Shown here: positions 16,446 through 25,410 of the stretch, one piece after another | Layout: each line of letters opens with the position of its first letter | How positions within the stretch are numbered: the first letter of the stretch is position 1 | NCBI RefSeq assembly: GCF_040529335.1 | Contig: NZ_CP159534.1 | Span: forward strand, 4,712,001-4,776,000 | Source of the DNA: Streptomyces sp. HUAS MG91 | Lineage (GTDB): Bacteria; Actinomycetota; Actinomycetes; Streptomycetales; Streptomycetaceae | Length of the DNA: 64,000 nt | Direction of reading: 5' to 3' | The notes under the pieces: model-generated | Databases searched by the model: none | Told to the model about the DNA's origin: nothing | The model's input: the letters and a program-made list of their open reading frames with translations, nothing else | Made by a program: the position numbers and the translations under genes

Positions 16446-16456
16446 GTTACGCTAAC
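16446..16456. promoter_or_regulatory. Palindrome overlapping the MarR promoter/leader
   Basis: GTTAcgcTAAC ends five bases before the MarR ATG. A further GTTAG at 16429-16433 forms a wider pair with CTAAC at 16452-16456. The position so close to the start codon suggests a very short or absent leader and autorepression by the MarR protein. Confidence 0.45.
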
Positions 16457-16460
16457 GAAC

Positions 16461-16898
16461 ATGCCGGACCTCTCCCATGGCGACGATGCCGCCGCCGTGA
16501 ACTCCCTGCGCTCCGCCGTGATGCGCCTGTCACGCCGACTCAAGCACCAGCGGGTCGACGAATCGCTGAGCCCCACCGAGATGTCGGTGCTCGGCACCCT
16601 CGCCGGATGCGGCTCCGCCACCCCGGGTGAGCTGGCCCGCAAGGAGCATGTGCAGCCGCCGTCGATGACCCGCATCGTCGCGCTCCTGGAGGCCAAGGGA
16701 CTGGTCCGGCTCGAGCCTCATCCCGAGGACCGCCGGCAGAAGGTCGTCACGTCCACCGAGCAGGCCGAGACCATGCTCCTGGAGTCCCGCCGCAAGCGGA
16801 ACGCGTGGCTGGCGAACCTGGTCGACGGCCTGGACGAGGACGAGTGGGCCAAGCTCCGCGAGGCCGCGCCCGTCCTGGAGAAGCTGGCTCACCTGTGA
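16461..16898 (+). CDS. MarR-family transcriptional regulator
   Basis: A 145-residue protein with the MarR winged-helix layout: dimer helix (VNSLRSAVMRLSRRLKHQR), LSPTEMSVLGTLAG, the HTH (TPGELARKEHVQPPSMTRIVALLEAKGLV), and the wing RLEPHPEDRRQKVV with the conserved D-x-R-x-x. It sits 61 bases before an MFS transporter on the same strand, a typical pair where the regulator represses the pump until a drug-like ligand binds. There is no usual Shine-Dalgarno, and a palindrome ends at -5, so the message may be leaderless. Confidence 0.9.
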   Translation: MPDLSHGDDAAAVNSLRSAVMRLSRRLKHQRVDESLSPTEMSVLGTLAGCGSATPGELARKEHVQPPSMTRIVALLEAKGLVRLEPHPEDRRQKVVTSTEQAETMLLESRRKRNAWLANLVDGLDEDEWAKLREAAPVLEKLAHL

Positions 16899-16959
16899 CC
16901 GACCGCCGCTGAAACACCTGCCACGTCGCTGAGCCGACCGCCGAGGAGGCGAACCCACT

Positions 16960-18306
16960 TTGAGTACGGGATCCGGAGCAGACTCCGCCCCCGCACCTAC
17001 CCCTACTCTCCCCGCTTCCGGGGGCAAGGCCTCGATGTTCGCCAGCCTGCGCGTGCGCAACTACCGGCTGTTCGCGACCGGGGCCGTCATCTCCAACACC
17101 GGCACCTGGATGGCCCGCATCACCCAGGACTGGCTGGTGCTCTCCCTGACCGGTTCCTCCGCCGCCGTGGGTGTCACCACGGCGATGCAGTTCCTGCCGA
17201 TGCTGCTCTTCGGGTTGTACGGCGGAGTGATCGCCGACCGGTTCAAGCGGCGCAACCTGCTGTTCTGCACCCAGGGCGCGATGAGCCTGTCGGGCCTGTT
17301 CCTGGCCGTACTGACCCTGTCCGGCCACGTACAGGTCTGGCACGTCTACGCCGCCGCCTTCTTCACCGGGCTCGTGACGGTCGTCGACAACCCGTCGCGG
17401 CAGTCCTTCGTCTCCGAGCTGGTCGGTCCCGACCAGGTCCGCAACGCCGTCTCGCTGAACTCGGCGAACTTCCAGTCCGCCCGGCTCATCGGCCCCGCCG
17501 TCGCGTCCGCGCTGACCGCCGCCGTCGGGCCCGGCTGGGCGTTCCTCGCCAACGGGCTGTCGTTCCTCGCGCCGCTCACCGGGCTGCTGCTGATGCGCAC
17601 GAGTGAGCTGCACGAGATCAAGCGGACGCCGCGCGGCAAGGGGCAGCTCAAGGAGGGCCTGAACTACGTCTCCAAGCACCCCGAGCTGATCTGGCCGATC
17701 GTGCTCGTCGGGTTCGTGGGGACCTTCGGGTTCAACTTCCCGATCTGGCTGAGCGCGTTCGCCGACGACGTGTTCCACGGCGGGGTCGGGCAGTACGGCA
17801 TGTTCAACACGCTCATGGCGATCGGGTCGCTCGCCGGGGCGCTGCTCGCCGCGCGGCGGCGGTCGGCTCGGCTGCGGGTGCTCGTGGGCGCCGCGATCGG
17901 GTTCGGGGTGCTGGAGATGCTGGCCGCGTTCGCGCCCGGGGTCTGGCTGTTCGCCCCGCTCGTGGTGATCCTCGGTGTCCTCGGCATCACGACCAACGTC
18001 ACCGCCAACTCGTCCGTGCAGATGGCGACCGATCCCGAGATGCGGGGGCGGGTGATGTCCCTGTACTTCATGGTGTTCACCGGGGGTACGCCGTTGGGCG
18101 GGCCGTTGTTCGGGTGGCTCGCCGACGAGTTCGGGGTGCGGGTCAGTTTCATGCTGGGTGGGCTGATCTGTGCCGGGGCAGCGGTGCTGGTGGGGCTGAT
18201 GCTGGCCCGCGCCGCGAATCTTCGTCTGAAGGTGGACCTGCGTCGGGGTGAGCGGCATGTTCAGTTCGTCCCCCGCGAGTCCGTCCCGGTGGCAGCGGTG
18301 GCGTAA
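16960..18306 (+). CDS. MFS transporter, drug-efflux type (EntS-like)
   Basis: A 448-residue protein with about 12 transmembrane segments. FASLRVRNYRLFATGAVISNTGTWMARITQDWLVLSLTGS is the classic opening of the MFS_3/EntS group. The loop between helices 2 and 3 reads GGVIADRFKRRNLL (G-x-x-x-D-R-x-x-R-R), and FFTGLVTVVDNPSRQSFVSELV is the second-half signature. TTG at 16960 is the start, since GAGGAGG lies ten bases upstream. It likely exports a toxic compound sensed by the MarR protein. A double copy of the palindromic repeat follows its stop. Confidence 0.9.
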   Translation: MSTGSGADSAPAPTPTLPASGGKASMFASLRVRNYRLFATGAVISNTGTWMARITQDWLVLSLTGSSAAVGVTTAMQFLPMLLFGLYGGVIADRFKRRNLLFCTQGAMSLSGLFLAVLTLSGHVQVWHVYAAAFFTGLVTVVDNPSRQSFVSELVGPDQVRNAVSLNSANFQSARLIGPAVASALTAAVGPGWAFLANGLSFLAPLTGLLLMRTSELHEIKRTPRGKGQLKEGLNYVSKHPELIWPIVLVGFVGTFGFNFPIWLSAFADDVFHGGVGQYGMFNTLMAIGSLAGALLAARRRSARLRVLVGAAIGFGVLEMLAAFAPGVWLFAPLVVILGVLGITTNVTANSSVQMATDPEMRGRVMSLYFMVFTGGTPLGGPLFGWLADEFGVRVSFMLGGLICAGAAVLVGLMLARAANLRLKVDLRRGERHVQFVPRESVPVAAVA

Positions 18307-18311
18307 TCGTC

Positions 18312-18537
18312 CGCGGGCCGGTGGGGGCTGGCCGCGCGGTTCCCCGCGCCCCTGTTGGGCTGTTCTTCGGGTGCGGGCCGGTGGCCGCTTCTCGCGCAGT
18401 TCCCCGCGCCCCTGAGATGCGCACTTCGTGCGCCATCTCATCAAGAGAGGCGCGGCGGAGCCGCAGCCTCAGGGGGAGGCTGCGCGGAGCGCATGCCTCA
18501 GGGGCGCGGGGAACTGCGCGAGAAGCCCCACCGGGCC
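18312..18537. repeat. Dispersed palindromic repeat, copy 5 (extra left arm plus full copy)
   Basis: Two left arms in a row (about 18315-18354 with GCCGCGCGGTTCCCCGCGCC, and 18375-18416 with TTCTCGCGCAGTTCCCCGCG) are followed by GAGATGCGCACttcGTGCGCCATCTC. After a GCGGCGGAGCCGC hairpin and the block AGGGGGAGGCTGCGCGGAGC comes the right arm at about 18498-18537. It lies between plus-strand MFS and thpR genes. Confidence 0.95.
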
Positions 18538-18581
18538 GCGGATGGAGAACTCCCCAGGGGTGCGGCCGGGAGACTGGTGGG

Positions 18582-19139
18582 ATGAGACTCTTTGCCGCTG
18601 TGCTGCCGCCCGTTGACGTCGTCGAGGAGCTCGGGGCCGTCGTCGACCGGCTGCCGGCCGGGGGCGGGCTGCGGTGGACCGGGCGGGCCGGGTGGCACCT
18701 CACCCTCGCCTTCTACGGAGACGTGCCGGAGGCCACCGTGCCCGAACTCGCGGAGCGCCTGGCGCGGGCCGCGGCGCGGACCGGGACGTTCGCGATCGGC
18801 CTGCGCGGCGGCGGACACTTCGGCGGCCGGTTCCTGTGGGCCGGGGTGGCCGGGGAGACGGCCGCGCTGAGCAGGCTCGCCGAACGGGCCCGGGCGGCGG
18901 GCAGGAAGGCCGGGATCGAGGGCGAGCACCGCCGGTACCGCCCCCATCTCACGCTGGCCCGCGCCGGCGACCCGTACGACTTCGGGCCCCACCTCACCGC
19001 GCTCGACACCTTCACCGGAACACCGTGGACGGTCGCCGAGCTGGCCCTCGTACGCAGCAATCTGCCGACGTCGGGAGTGCCGGGGGAGCGCCCGCGGTAC
19101 GAGAAGGTCGGCGGCTGGCCGCTCGCCGGTGCGCGTTAG
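18582..19139 (+). CDS. thpR: RNA 2',3'-cyclic phosphodiesterase (2H family)
   Basis: A 185-residue 2H phosphoesterase. The two catalytic histidine motifs are HLTLAF (about residue 35) and HLTLAR (about residue 125), the HxTx pair that cleaves 2',3'-cyclic phosphates at RNA ends. RLFAAVLPP at the start and FLWAGVAG before the second motif match ThpR/LigT proteins. Its biological substrate in bacteria is not clear. ATG at 18582 is chosen because the sequence upstream is repeat element. A possible 29-codon gene follows after nine bases. Confidence 0.92.
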   Translation: MRLFAAVLPPVDVVEELGAVVDRLPAGGGLRWTGRAGWHLTLAFYGDVPEATVPELAERLARAAARTGTFAIGLRGGGHFGGRFLWAGVAGETAALSRLAERARAAGRKAGIEGEHRRYRPHLTLARAGDPYDFGPHLTALDTFTGTPWTVAELALVRSNLPTSGVPGERPRYEKVGGWPLAGAR

Positions 19140-19148
19140 GCTCGATAC

Positions 19149-19238
19149 GTGGACCCGAAGACGCGGAACCGGATCATGGCCGGTGTGCTTGTGCTGATGT
19201 TCGTCGTGGTGGCGGTGGCGGCGGCCGTCGGAAACTGA
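19149..19238 (+). CDS. Possible 29-residue single-helix membrane peptide
   Basis: GTG at 19149 opens a 29-codon frame with basic residues (DPKTRNR) and one hydrophobic stretch of about 20 residues ending in GN, then TGA. This is the layout of small bacterial membrane proteins. The gene is co-directional with thpR and starts nine bases after its stop, so it may be co-transcribed. No clear Shine-Dalgarno is visible. The distribution of hydrophobic residues supports it only weakly, because GC-rich Val/Ala runs can appear by chance. Confidence 0.5.
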   Translation: MDPKTRNRIMAGVLVLMFVVVAVAAAVGN

Positions 19239-19271
19239 CCCCTTCCCCGGCGGCCGCCGCACCCCGCGGAC

Positions 19272-20261
19272 CTACCAGGCGAAGGCCTCCGGCGACGGCC
19301 CCGGGCCCGGGAAGATCTCGTCCAGCGAGGTCAGGACGTCCTCGCCCAGCTCCAGCTCGACCGCGCGCAGCGCCGAGTCGAGCTGCTCCCTCGTGCGCGG
19401 GCCGACGATCGGGCCGGTCACCCCGGGCCGGGTCAGCAGCCACGCCAGGGCCGCCTCGCCGGGCTCGATGCCGTGCTTGTCGAGCAGGTCCTCGTAGGCC
19501 TGGACCTGGTCGCGCACCTTGGTGTTCTCCAGCGCGGAGGCCGACCGGCCGTCCTTGCGGCGCTTGCCCTCCGCCTCCTTCTTGAGGACGCCGCCCAGCA
19601 GCCCGCCGTGCAGCGGGGACCACGGGATGACACCGAGGCCGTACTCCTGCGCGGCCGGGATGACCTCCATCTCGGCGCGCCGCTCGGCCAGGTTGTACAG
19701 GCACTGCTCGCTGACCAGGCCGACGCGGCCGTGCCGGGCGGCCGTCTCGTTGGCCTGGGCGATCTTGTAGCCGGGGAAGTTGGACGAGCCCGCGTACAGG
19801 ATCTTGCCCTGCTGGACCAGGGTGTCGATGGCCTGCCAGATCTCCTCGAACGGGGTCCGGCGGTCGATGTGGTGGAACTGGTAGATGTCGATGTAGTCGG
19901 TCTGGAGCCGCTTGAGCGAGGCGTCGACCGCCCGGCGGATGTTCACCGCGGAGAGCCGGTCGTGGTTGGGCCAGACGTCTCCGTCGCCCGCCATGTTCCC
20001 GTAGACCTTGGTGGCGAGGACGGTCTTGTCGCGGCGGCCGCCGCCCTGGGCGAACCAGGTGCCGATGATCTGCTCGGTACGGCCCTTGTTCTCACCCCAG
20101 CCGTACACGTTGGCGGTGTCGAAGTAGTTGATGCCACTGGCCTGGGCCGCGTCCATGATGGCGTGGCTGTCGGCCTCGTCCGTCTGCGGTCCGAAGTTCA
20201 TGGTGCCGAGGACGAGCCGGCTGACCTTGAGTCCCGTGCGTCCGAGCTGCGTGTACTTCAT
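19272..20261 (-). CDS. Aldo/keto reductase
   Basis: A 329-residue TIM-barrel oxidoreductase. MKYTQLGRTGLKVSRLVLGTMNFG is the standard opening. The active-site Asp and Tyr lie in INYFDTANVYGWGENKGRTEQIIG, the catalytic Lys in KTVLATKVYG, and the His in YIDIYQFHHIDRRTPFEE. The C-terminal IVGPRTREQLD segment binds NADPH. It reduces an unknown aldehyde or ketone. It is the second gene of a unit with the AraC regulator, whose stop overlaps its ATG in ATGA. Confidence 0.92.
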   Translation of the reverse strand: MKYTQLGRTGLKVSRLVLGTMNFGPQTDEADSHAIMDAAQASGINYFDTANVYGWGENKGRTEQIIGTWFAQGGGRRDKTVLATKVYGNMAGDGDVWPNHDRLSAVNIRRAVDASLKRLQTDYIDIYQFHHIDRRTPFEEIWQAIDTLVQQGKILYAGSSNFPGYKIAQANETAARHGRVGLVSEQCLYNLAERRAEMEVIPAAQEYGLGVIPWSPLHGGLLGGVLKKEAEGKRRKDGRSASALENTKVRDQVQAYEDLLDKHGIEPGEAALAWLLTRPGVTGPIVGPRTREQLDSALRAVELELGEDVLTSLDEIFPGPGPSPEAFAW

Positions 20262-21217
20262 GACTGCTTAGCCAAGGACGTGGAGTGCGCTCTAGGCAAG
20301 TGCCCCGCCCGGTACCGCCCCGGTGTCACCCCGAACTCGCGGCGGAAGGCGTGGGAGAGGGCGTAGGGCGTGCCGTAGCCGACCTGGCGGGCCACCGACT
20401 CCAGCGGGGCGTCCGCCGCGCGCAGGAGGGTCGCCGCGCGGGTCATCCGCCACCACGTCAGGTACGCCATCGGGGGCCGGCCCACCAGGGCGGTGAAGCG
20501 GCGGCCCAGGGTGGCGCGGGAGACGCCCGAGCGGGCGGCGAGGGAGTCGGCGGTCCAGGGCGCGGCCGGGTCGCCGTGCAGCAGCCGCAGGGCCTCGGTG
20601 ACCACGGGGTCGGCGAGCGCGGCGGGCCAGCGGGCGCTGCCGGAGCCCGTCGCCGGGTCCGTGGTCCAGGCCCGGATCATGTACACGAGCAGCAGGTCGA
20701 GGAGGCTCGGGACGGCCGCGCAGGAGCCGGGGAGGCCGGGGGCGCCCGCCTCGCGGGCCAGCAGGGCGATGGCGGAGCGCAGCTCCGGGTGCGGGTCGGT
20801 GCCCGTGCCCTCGCGCGGCAGGTGGATCACGTCGGGGAGTTCGGCGAGCAGCGGGTGGGTGTGGCTGCGGTCGAGGCGGTACTTGCCGCAGAGGAGTTCC
20901 GCGCCGGGCGTCCCGGCCCGCGGCGGAAGGTCCCGTACGGTCGCGAAGGGGGCCGCCCGGGCCACCGCCGCCGCGTCGGCGGGCGCGTCGGCCAGGACGT
21001 GGCCCGCGCCGTGCGGCAGCAGCACCGCGTCGCCGGGGCGCAGGGTGAGCGCGGGGCCGGTGTCGGGGAGCAGCCAGCAGCCGCCCGTCAGCGCCACGTG
21101 GAAGCCCGCGCCCTCGTACGGCTCCAGGCGCACGCACCACGTGCCGTTGACCCGCAGACGGTTGACGGACGGGCTGCCCGTCCGCACGGCCGCAATCGCG
21201 TCGCTGACCACATCCAT
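20258..21217 (-). CDS. AraC-family regulator with cupin sensor domain
   Basis: A 319-residue protein. Residues 1-190 look like a Cupin_6 ligand-binding domain (LEPYEGAGFHVALTGGCWLL, LRPGDAVLLPHGAGHVLA). The last 100 residues hold two helix-turn-helix motifs of AraC proteins, with the family end signature (VARQVGYGTPYALSHAFRREFGVTPGRYR). ATG at 21217 is taken because the cupin homology begins there. It is divergent from the metallohydrolase gene with about 100 bases between them and translationally coupled to the aldo/keto reductase, so it probably controls both in response to a small metabolite. Confidence 0.9.
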   Translation of the reverse strand: MDVVSDAIAAVRTGSPSVNRLRVNGTWCVRLEPYEGAGFHVALTGGCWLLPDTGPALTLRPGDAVLLPHGAGHVLADAPADAAAVARAAPFATVRDLPPRAGTPGAELLCGKYRLDRSHTHPLLAELPDVIHLPREGTGTDPHPELRSAIALLAREAGAPGLPGSCAAVPSLLDLLLVYMIRAWTTDPATGSGSARWPAALADPVVTEALRLLHGDPAAPWTADSLAARSGVSRATLGRRFTALVGRPPMAYLTWWRMTRAATLLRAADAPLESVARQVGYGTPYALSHAFRREFGVTPGRYRAGHLPRAHSTSLAKQS

Positions 21218-21321
21218 GGCCCCAGGGTAGGCAGACGGGACGGGGAGAGTGAGCGGATCGCGTATCGGGGAGAGCTTCACGCGCATTGGGGCGCTCGGTC
21301 CCGGCGCCTAGCGTCGACAGC

Positions 21322-22221
21322 ATGGACACGGACATCGAACACGGCAGGCTCGGCGACGTCGAGATCATCAAGGTCGTCGAGGTGCGCGCGCAGCCCTTCG
21401 GCGCGGCGCACGAGATGGTCCCCGGGATCGAGGACGCCTGGCGGGACGGCCGGGACTGGCTCGCGCCCCGCTTCCAGGACCCGGACAGCGGCGCGGTCCT
21501 GGTCGCCGTACAGGCCTGGGTGCTGCGCAGCGAGGGCCGCACGATCGTCGTCGACCCGGGCGTCGGCAACGGCCGCGAGCGGCCCGGCACCCCGCACTTC
21601 TCCGGCCTCGACACCGACTTCCCCGACCGGCTCGCGCGGGCGGGCGTGCGGCCCGAGGACGTCGACCTCGTCGTCAACACCCATGTGCACGGCGACCACG
21701 TCGGCTGGAACACCCGGAACGAGGGCGGGAGTTGGGTGCCCACCTTCCCGAACGCCACCTATCTCGTGCCCCGCGCCGACCACGACTTCTTCGGCCCCGG
21801 GGGAGCGGCCCGCACCCTCAACGACAACCACCGGTTCCTCTTCGCGGACAGCATCGCGCCCGTCGTGGCGGCCGGGCAGGCGGTGCTGTGGGAGGGCCAA
21901 TCCCACCGGATCGACGGGCGGTTGACGCTGGAACCCGCACCGGGACACACCCCGGGCTCCTCCGTGCTGCGGCTCGCCTCCGGCACCGACCGGGCCGTGT
22001 TCGCCGGGGATCTGCTGCACACCCCGGCCCAGTTCCTCGCGCCGACGTGCAGCAGCGCGATGTGCGTGGACCCGGCGCAGTCGGCCGCCAGTCGTGTACG
22101 GGTGCTCGGACGGGCCGCCGACGAGCGCGAGTTGGTGATCCCCGCGCACTTCCCCGGGCCGGGCGCGGCGGAGATCCGGCGGGACGGCGCCGGGTTCGCG
22201 GTGCGGCGCTGGCAGTTGTAG
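21322..22221 (+). CDS. Metallo-beta-lactamase-fold hydrolase
   Basis: A 299-residue protein. The zinc ligands are clear: NTHVHGDHVGW (HxHxDH) at about residues 115-121, the next His in PAPGHTPGS, Asp in VFAGDLLHTP, and the final His in IPAHFPGPG. The fold and the VDPGVGNG start segment resemble lactonase/hydrolase members of the family (quorum-quenching type AiiA-like), but the substrate is not evident. It is divergent from the AraC-reductase pair and probably controlled with it. Confidence 0.88.
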   Translation: MDTDIEHGRLGDVEIIKVVEVRAQPFGAAHEMVPGIEDAWRDGRDWLAPRFQDPDSGAVLVAVQAWVLRSEGRTIVVDPGVGNGRERPGTPHFSGLDTDFPDRLARAGVRPEDVDLVVNTHVHGDHVGWNTRNEGGSWVPTFPNATYLVPRADHDFFGPGGAARTLNDNHRFLFADSIAPVVAAGQAVLWEGQSHRIDGRLTLEPAPGHTPGSSVLRLASGTDRAVFAGDLLHTPAQFLAPTCSSAMCVDPAQSAASRVRVLGRAADERELVIPAHFPGPGAAEIRRDGAGFAVRRWQL

Positions 22222-22227
22222 GGAGGG

Positions 22228-22911
22228 TCAGGCCGGGTGGCGGTAGGGGCCGCCGATGCCCCATGCCTGGTGCAGCGCGTCCGCGAAGGCGGCGGCCAGC
22301 TTGTGCTCGCCGGACGCGTTCGGATGCGTACCGTCGTAGGTGTCGTGGTGGATGTCGTACGACTCCGGGACCGACGCGAGCAGCAGCGGGGAGCGCGGCT
22401 CGGAGAGGTCGGCGACCGCCTTGGCGAGCAGGGTGTTGAAGTGGGCGACCTCGGCGGCGAAGGGGAGGTCCGTCTCGGCCCTGATGTTGGGGATCACCGG
22501 GAGCAGGACGATGCGCACGGCGGGGTTCGCGGTGCGCGCCCCAACGACGAAGCGGCGCATGTTCGCCGCGGTCTGCTCGGCGTCGGTGTAGAAGCCGAGG
22601 TCGATCAGGCCCAGGTTGACCAGCAGCACGTCCGGGCCGCAGGCGCGCACCGCGTCGGCGACGACCGGCGCCATGTGCAGCCAGCCCTCGCCCCAGCCCG
22701 CCAGATGCCGGCGCGGGAAGCCCGGGTCCGCGTACGCCAGGGAGGTGGGCGTGTCGGTGGTCTTGTCGTAGAGGGTGTCGCGCGGGCCGACGACCTCGAC
22801 GGCCCCGTCCTCGCAGGCCGACCGCAGGTGGCACCAGAAGCGGTGCCGCCAGGTGTGCTCCCCGGCGCTGCCGATGGTCTGGCTGTCGCCGACGAACATG
22901 AACCTGAGCAT
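22228..22911 (-). CDS. SGNH/GDSL hydrolase
   Basis: A 227-residue cytoplasmic-type SGNH esterase. Block I is FVGDSQT with the nucleophile Ser. The block II Gly is in GWGEGW, block III holds Asn in LLVNLGLIDLG, and block V is DGTHPNASGEHKLA with the catalytic Asp and His. There is no signal peptide, so it probably acts inside the cell on an ester of unknown identity. It converges on the metallohydrolase gene with only six bases between their ends and is divergent from the surface propeller gene. Confidence 0.87.
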   Translation of the reverse strand: MLRFMFVGDSQTIGSAGEHTWRHRFWCHLRSACEDGAVEVVGPRDTLYDKTTDTPTSLAYADPGFPRRHLAGWGEGWLHMAPVVADAVRACGPDVLLVNLGLIDLGFYTDAEQTAANMRRFVVGARTANPAVRIVLLPVIPNIRAETDLPFAAEVAHFNTLLAKAVADLSEPRSPLLLASVPESYDIHHDTYDGTHPNASGEHKLAAAFADALHQAWGIGGPYRHPA

Positions 22912-22979
22912 CCGCTCATCATCGTCGATCGGCCGGGCCGCGTGCGTGTGAGCCCTGACACGCCTGGCAAGCTGGGGTC

Positions 22980-23984
22980 ATGCGTTCGTATCTGGGTGCG
23001 GCCGGGGCCGCGGTCGTCCTCGTGCTCGCAGGCGCCGCGGCGCCCGCCACGGCCGACAGTCCGCCGTCCGTCGGCTCGTCCGGTTTCACCATCGAGGATC
23101 CGCGGATCACCGAGTCCAGCGGCCTCGCCGCGTCCCGCGCCCACCCGGGCGTCTACTGGACCCACAACGACAGCTCCGACGGCGCGTACATCTTCGCGAT
23201 CGACGGGCGTACGGGGAAGACGCTCGCCCGCGTCACGCTCACCGGGGTCGGCGCGCCGCGCGACGTCGAGGCGATCTCCATCGGCCCCGACGGGAACATC
23301 TACGTCGGCGACATCGGCGACAACCTCGGCGGCAAGTGGGACCACGTGTGGATCTACAAGCTGCCCGAGCCGAAGAAGCTCGTCGACCAGACCGTGCGGG
23401 CCACCCAGTACGTCGTCAAGTACGCGGACGGGCCGCGCAACGCCGAGTCGCTGATGGTCCATCCCAAGACCGGCCGGGTGTACATCATCGAGAAGGGCGA
23501 GGACGGCGGCGGCCTCTACGAGGGCCCTTCCGCGCTCGACTCCTCCGCGACCAACACCTTCCGGCGCATCGCCGACATCGATCTCTGGGCGACCGACGCG
23601 GCCTTCTCCCCGGACGGCAAACAGCTCGCAGTGCGCGGGTACTTCGGCGGCATCTCGTACTCCTGGAACGACGGGAAGCCCAAGCGGCAGGGGCAGTTGC
23701 ACGTGCCGCTCCAGCCGCAGGGCGAGTCGGTGACGTACACCCTGGACGGCCGGACGCTGCTCTACGGCAGTGAAGGGAAGAGCAGCTCCGTGGAGCCGGT
23801 GGAGGTCGAGGGGGCCAAGGCCTCCGGCGGGGGCGGGAGTTCGGCGTCGGGGGGCGCGGGGGATGCCGGGGGCGGTGACGGGGGTGGGTTCACCGGGAAG
23901 GCCGGGGCCGTCGGGGCCGCCGTGGTGCTCATCGCTGTGATCGGGATCGGGCGGCTGGTCCGCAAGCCGCGCCCTCGCGGGTAG
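22980..23984 (+). CDS. Cell-surface beta-propeller protein with C-terminal anchor
   Basis: A 334-residue protein. A signal peptide ends near ATADS (residue 26). Residues 40-275 repeat the pattern of WD40/NHL-like blades (GVYWTHNDSSDGAYIFAID, GPDGNIYVGDIGDN, PKTGRVYIIEKGED, SPDGKQLAVRGYFG). A Gly/Ser-rich linker (about 280-303) follows, then one transmembrane helix (AGAVGAAVVLIAVIGIGRLV) and a basic tail, so the propeller should be displayed outside the membrane. No catalytic motif is seen; a binding or scaffold role is possible. Confidence 0.85.
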   Translation: MRSYLGAAGAAVVLVLAGAAAPATADSPPSVGSSGFTIEDPRITESSGLAASRAHPGVYWTHNDSSDGAYIFAIDGRTGKTLARVTLTGVGAPRDVEAISIGPDGNIYVGDIGDNLGGKWDHVWIYKLPEPKKLVDQTVRATQYVVKYADGPRNAESLMVHPKTGRVYIIEKGEDGGGLYEGPSALDSSATNTFRRIADIDLWATDAAFSPDGKQLAVRGYFGGISYSWNDGKPKRQGQLHVPLQPQGESVTYTLDGRTLLYGSEGKSSSVEPVEVEGAKASGGGGSSASGGAGDAGGGDGGGFTGKAGAVGAAVVLIAVIGIGRLVRKPRPRG

Positions 23985-23995
23985 GTCGTCGGGTG

Positions 23996-24095
23996 CGGGC
24001 CGGTGGCCGCTTCTCGCGCAGTTCCCCGCGCCCCTGAGGCTGCGCTCCGCGCGCCTCCCCTTCAGGGGCGCGGGAAACTGCGCGCTCAGCCACGA
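23996..24095. repeat. Dispersed palindromic repeat, copy 6 (convergent gap)
   Basis: The left arm is CTTCTCGCGCAGTTCCCCGC then GCCCCTGAGG; the right arm is TTCAGGGGCGCGGGAAACTG with one change, then CGCGCTCAGCC. The centre GGCTGCGCTCCGCGCGCC is short. It is directly followed by a terminator-like hairpin and another single left arm at about 24152-24186. Confidence 0.95.
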
Positions 24096-24096
24096 C

Positions 24097-24150
24097 GAAA
24101 GCCGCGGACGCGACTGCTCGGTGCATGAGCGGTCGCGTCCGCGGCTTTTC
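24097..24150. terminator. Bidirectional intrinsic-terminator-like hairpin
   Basis: AAAGCCGCGGACGCGAC (24098-24114) pairs perfectly with GTCGCGTCCGCGGCTTT (24132-24148) over 17 bp, with a 17-base loop. T-rich ends on either strand (CTTTTC / CTTTCG) suit termination of both the propeller gene and serC, which converge here. Confidence 0.8.
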
Positions 24151-24151
24151 G

Positions 24152-24186
24152 TGGGTTGCTCGCGCAGTTCCCCGCGCCCCTTGCGG
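24152..24186. repeat. Dispersed palindromic repeat, extra single arm next to copy 6
   Basis: TTGCTCGCGCAGTTCCCCGC then GCCCCTTGCGG is a lone left arm between the terminator hairpin and the end of serC. Confidence 0.85.
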
Positions 24187-24193
24187 GGCGCTA

Positions 24194-25399
<1,206 letters not shown>

Positions 25400-25410
25400 C
25401 TACGAGTCCG

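Noticed and set aside
18312..18581. Upstream extension of thpR through the repeat copy
   Set aside because: The added residues come from the palindromic repeat and also appear at other copies (peptide AVPRAP); the thpR homology starts at 18582.
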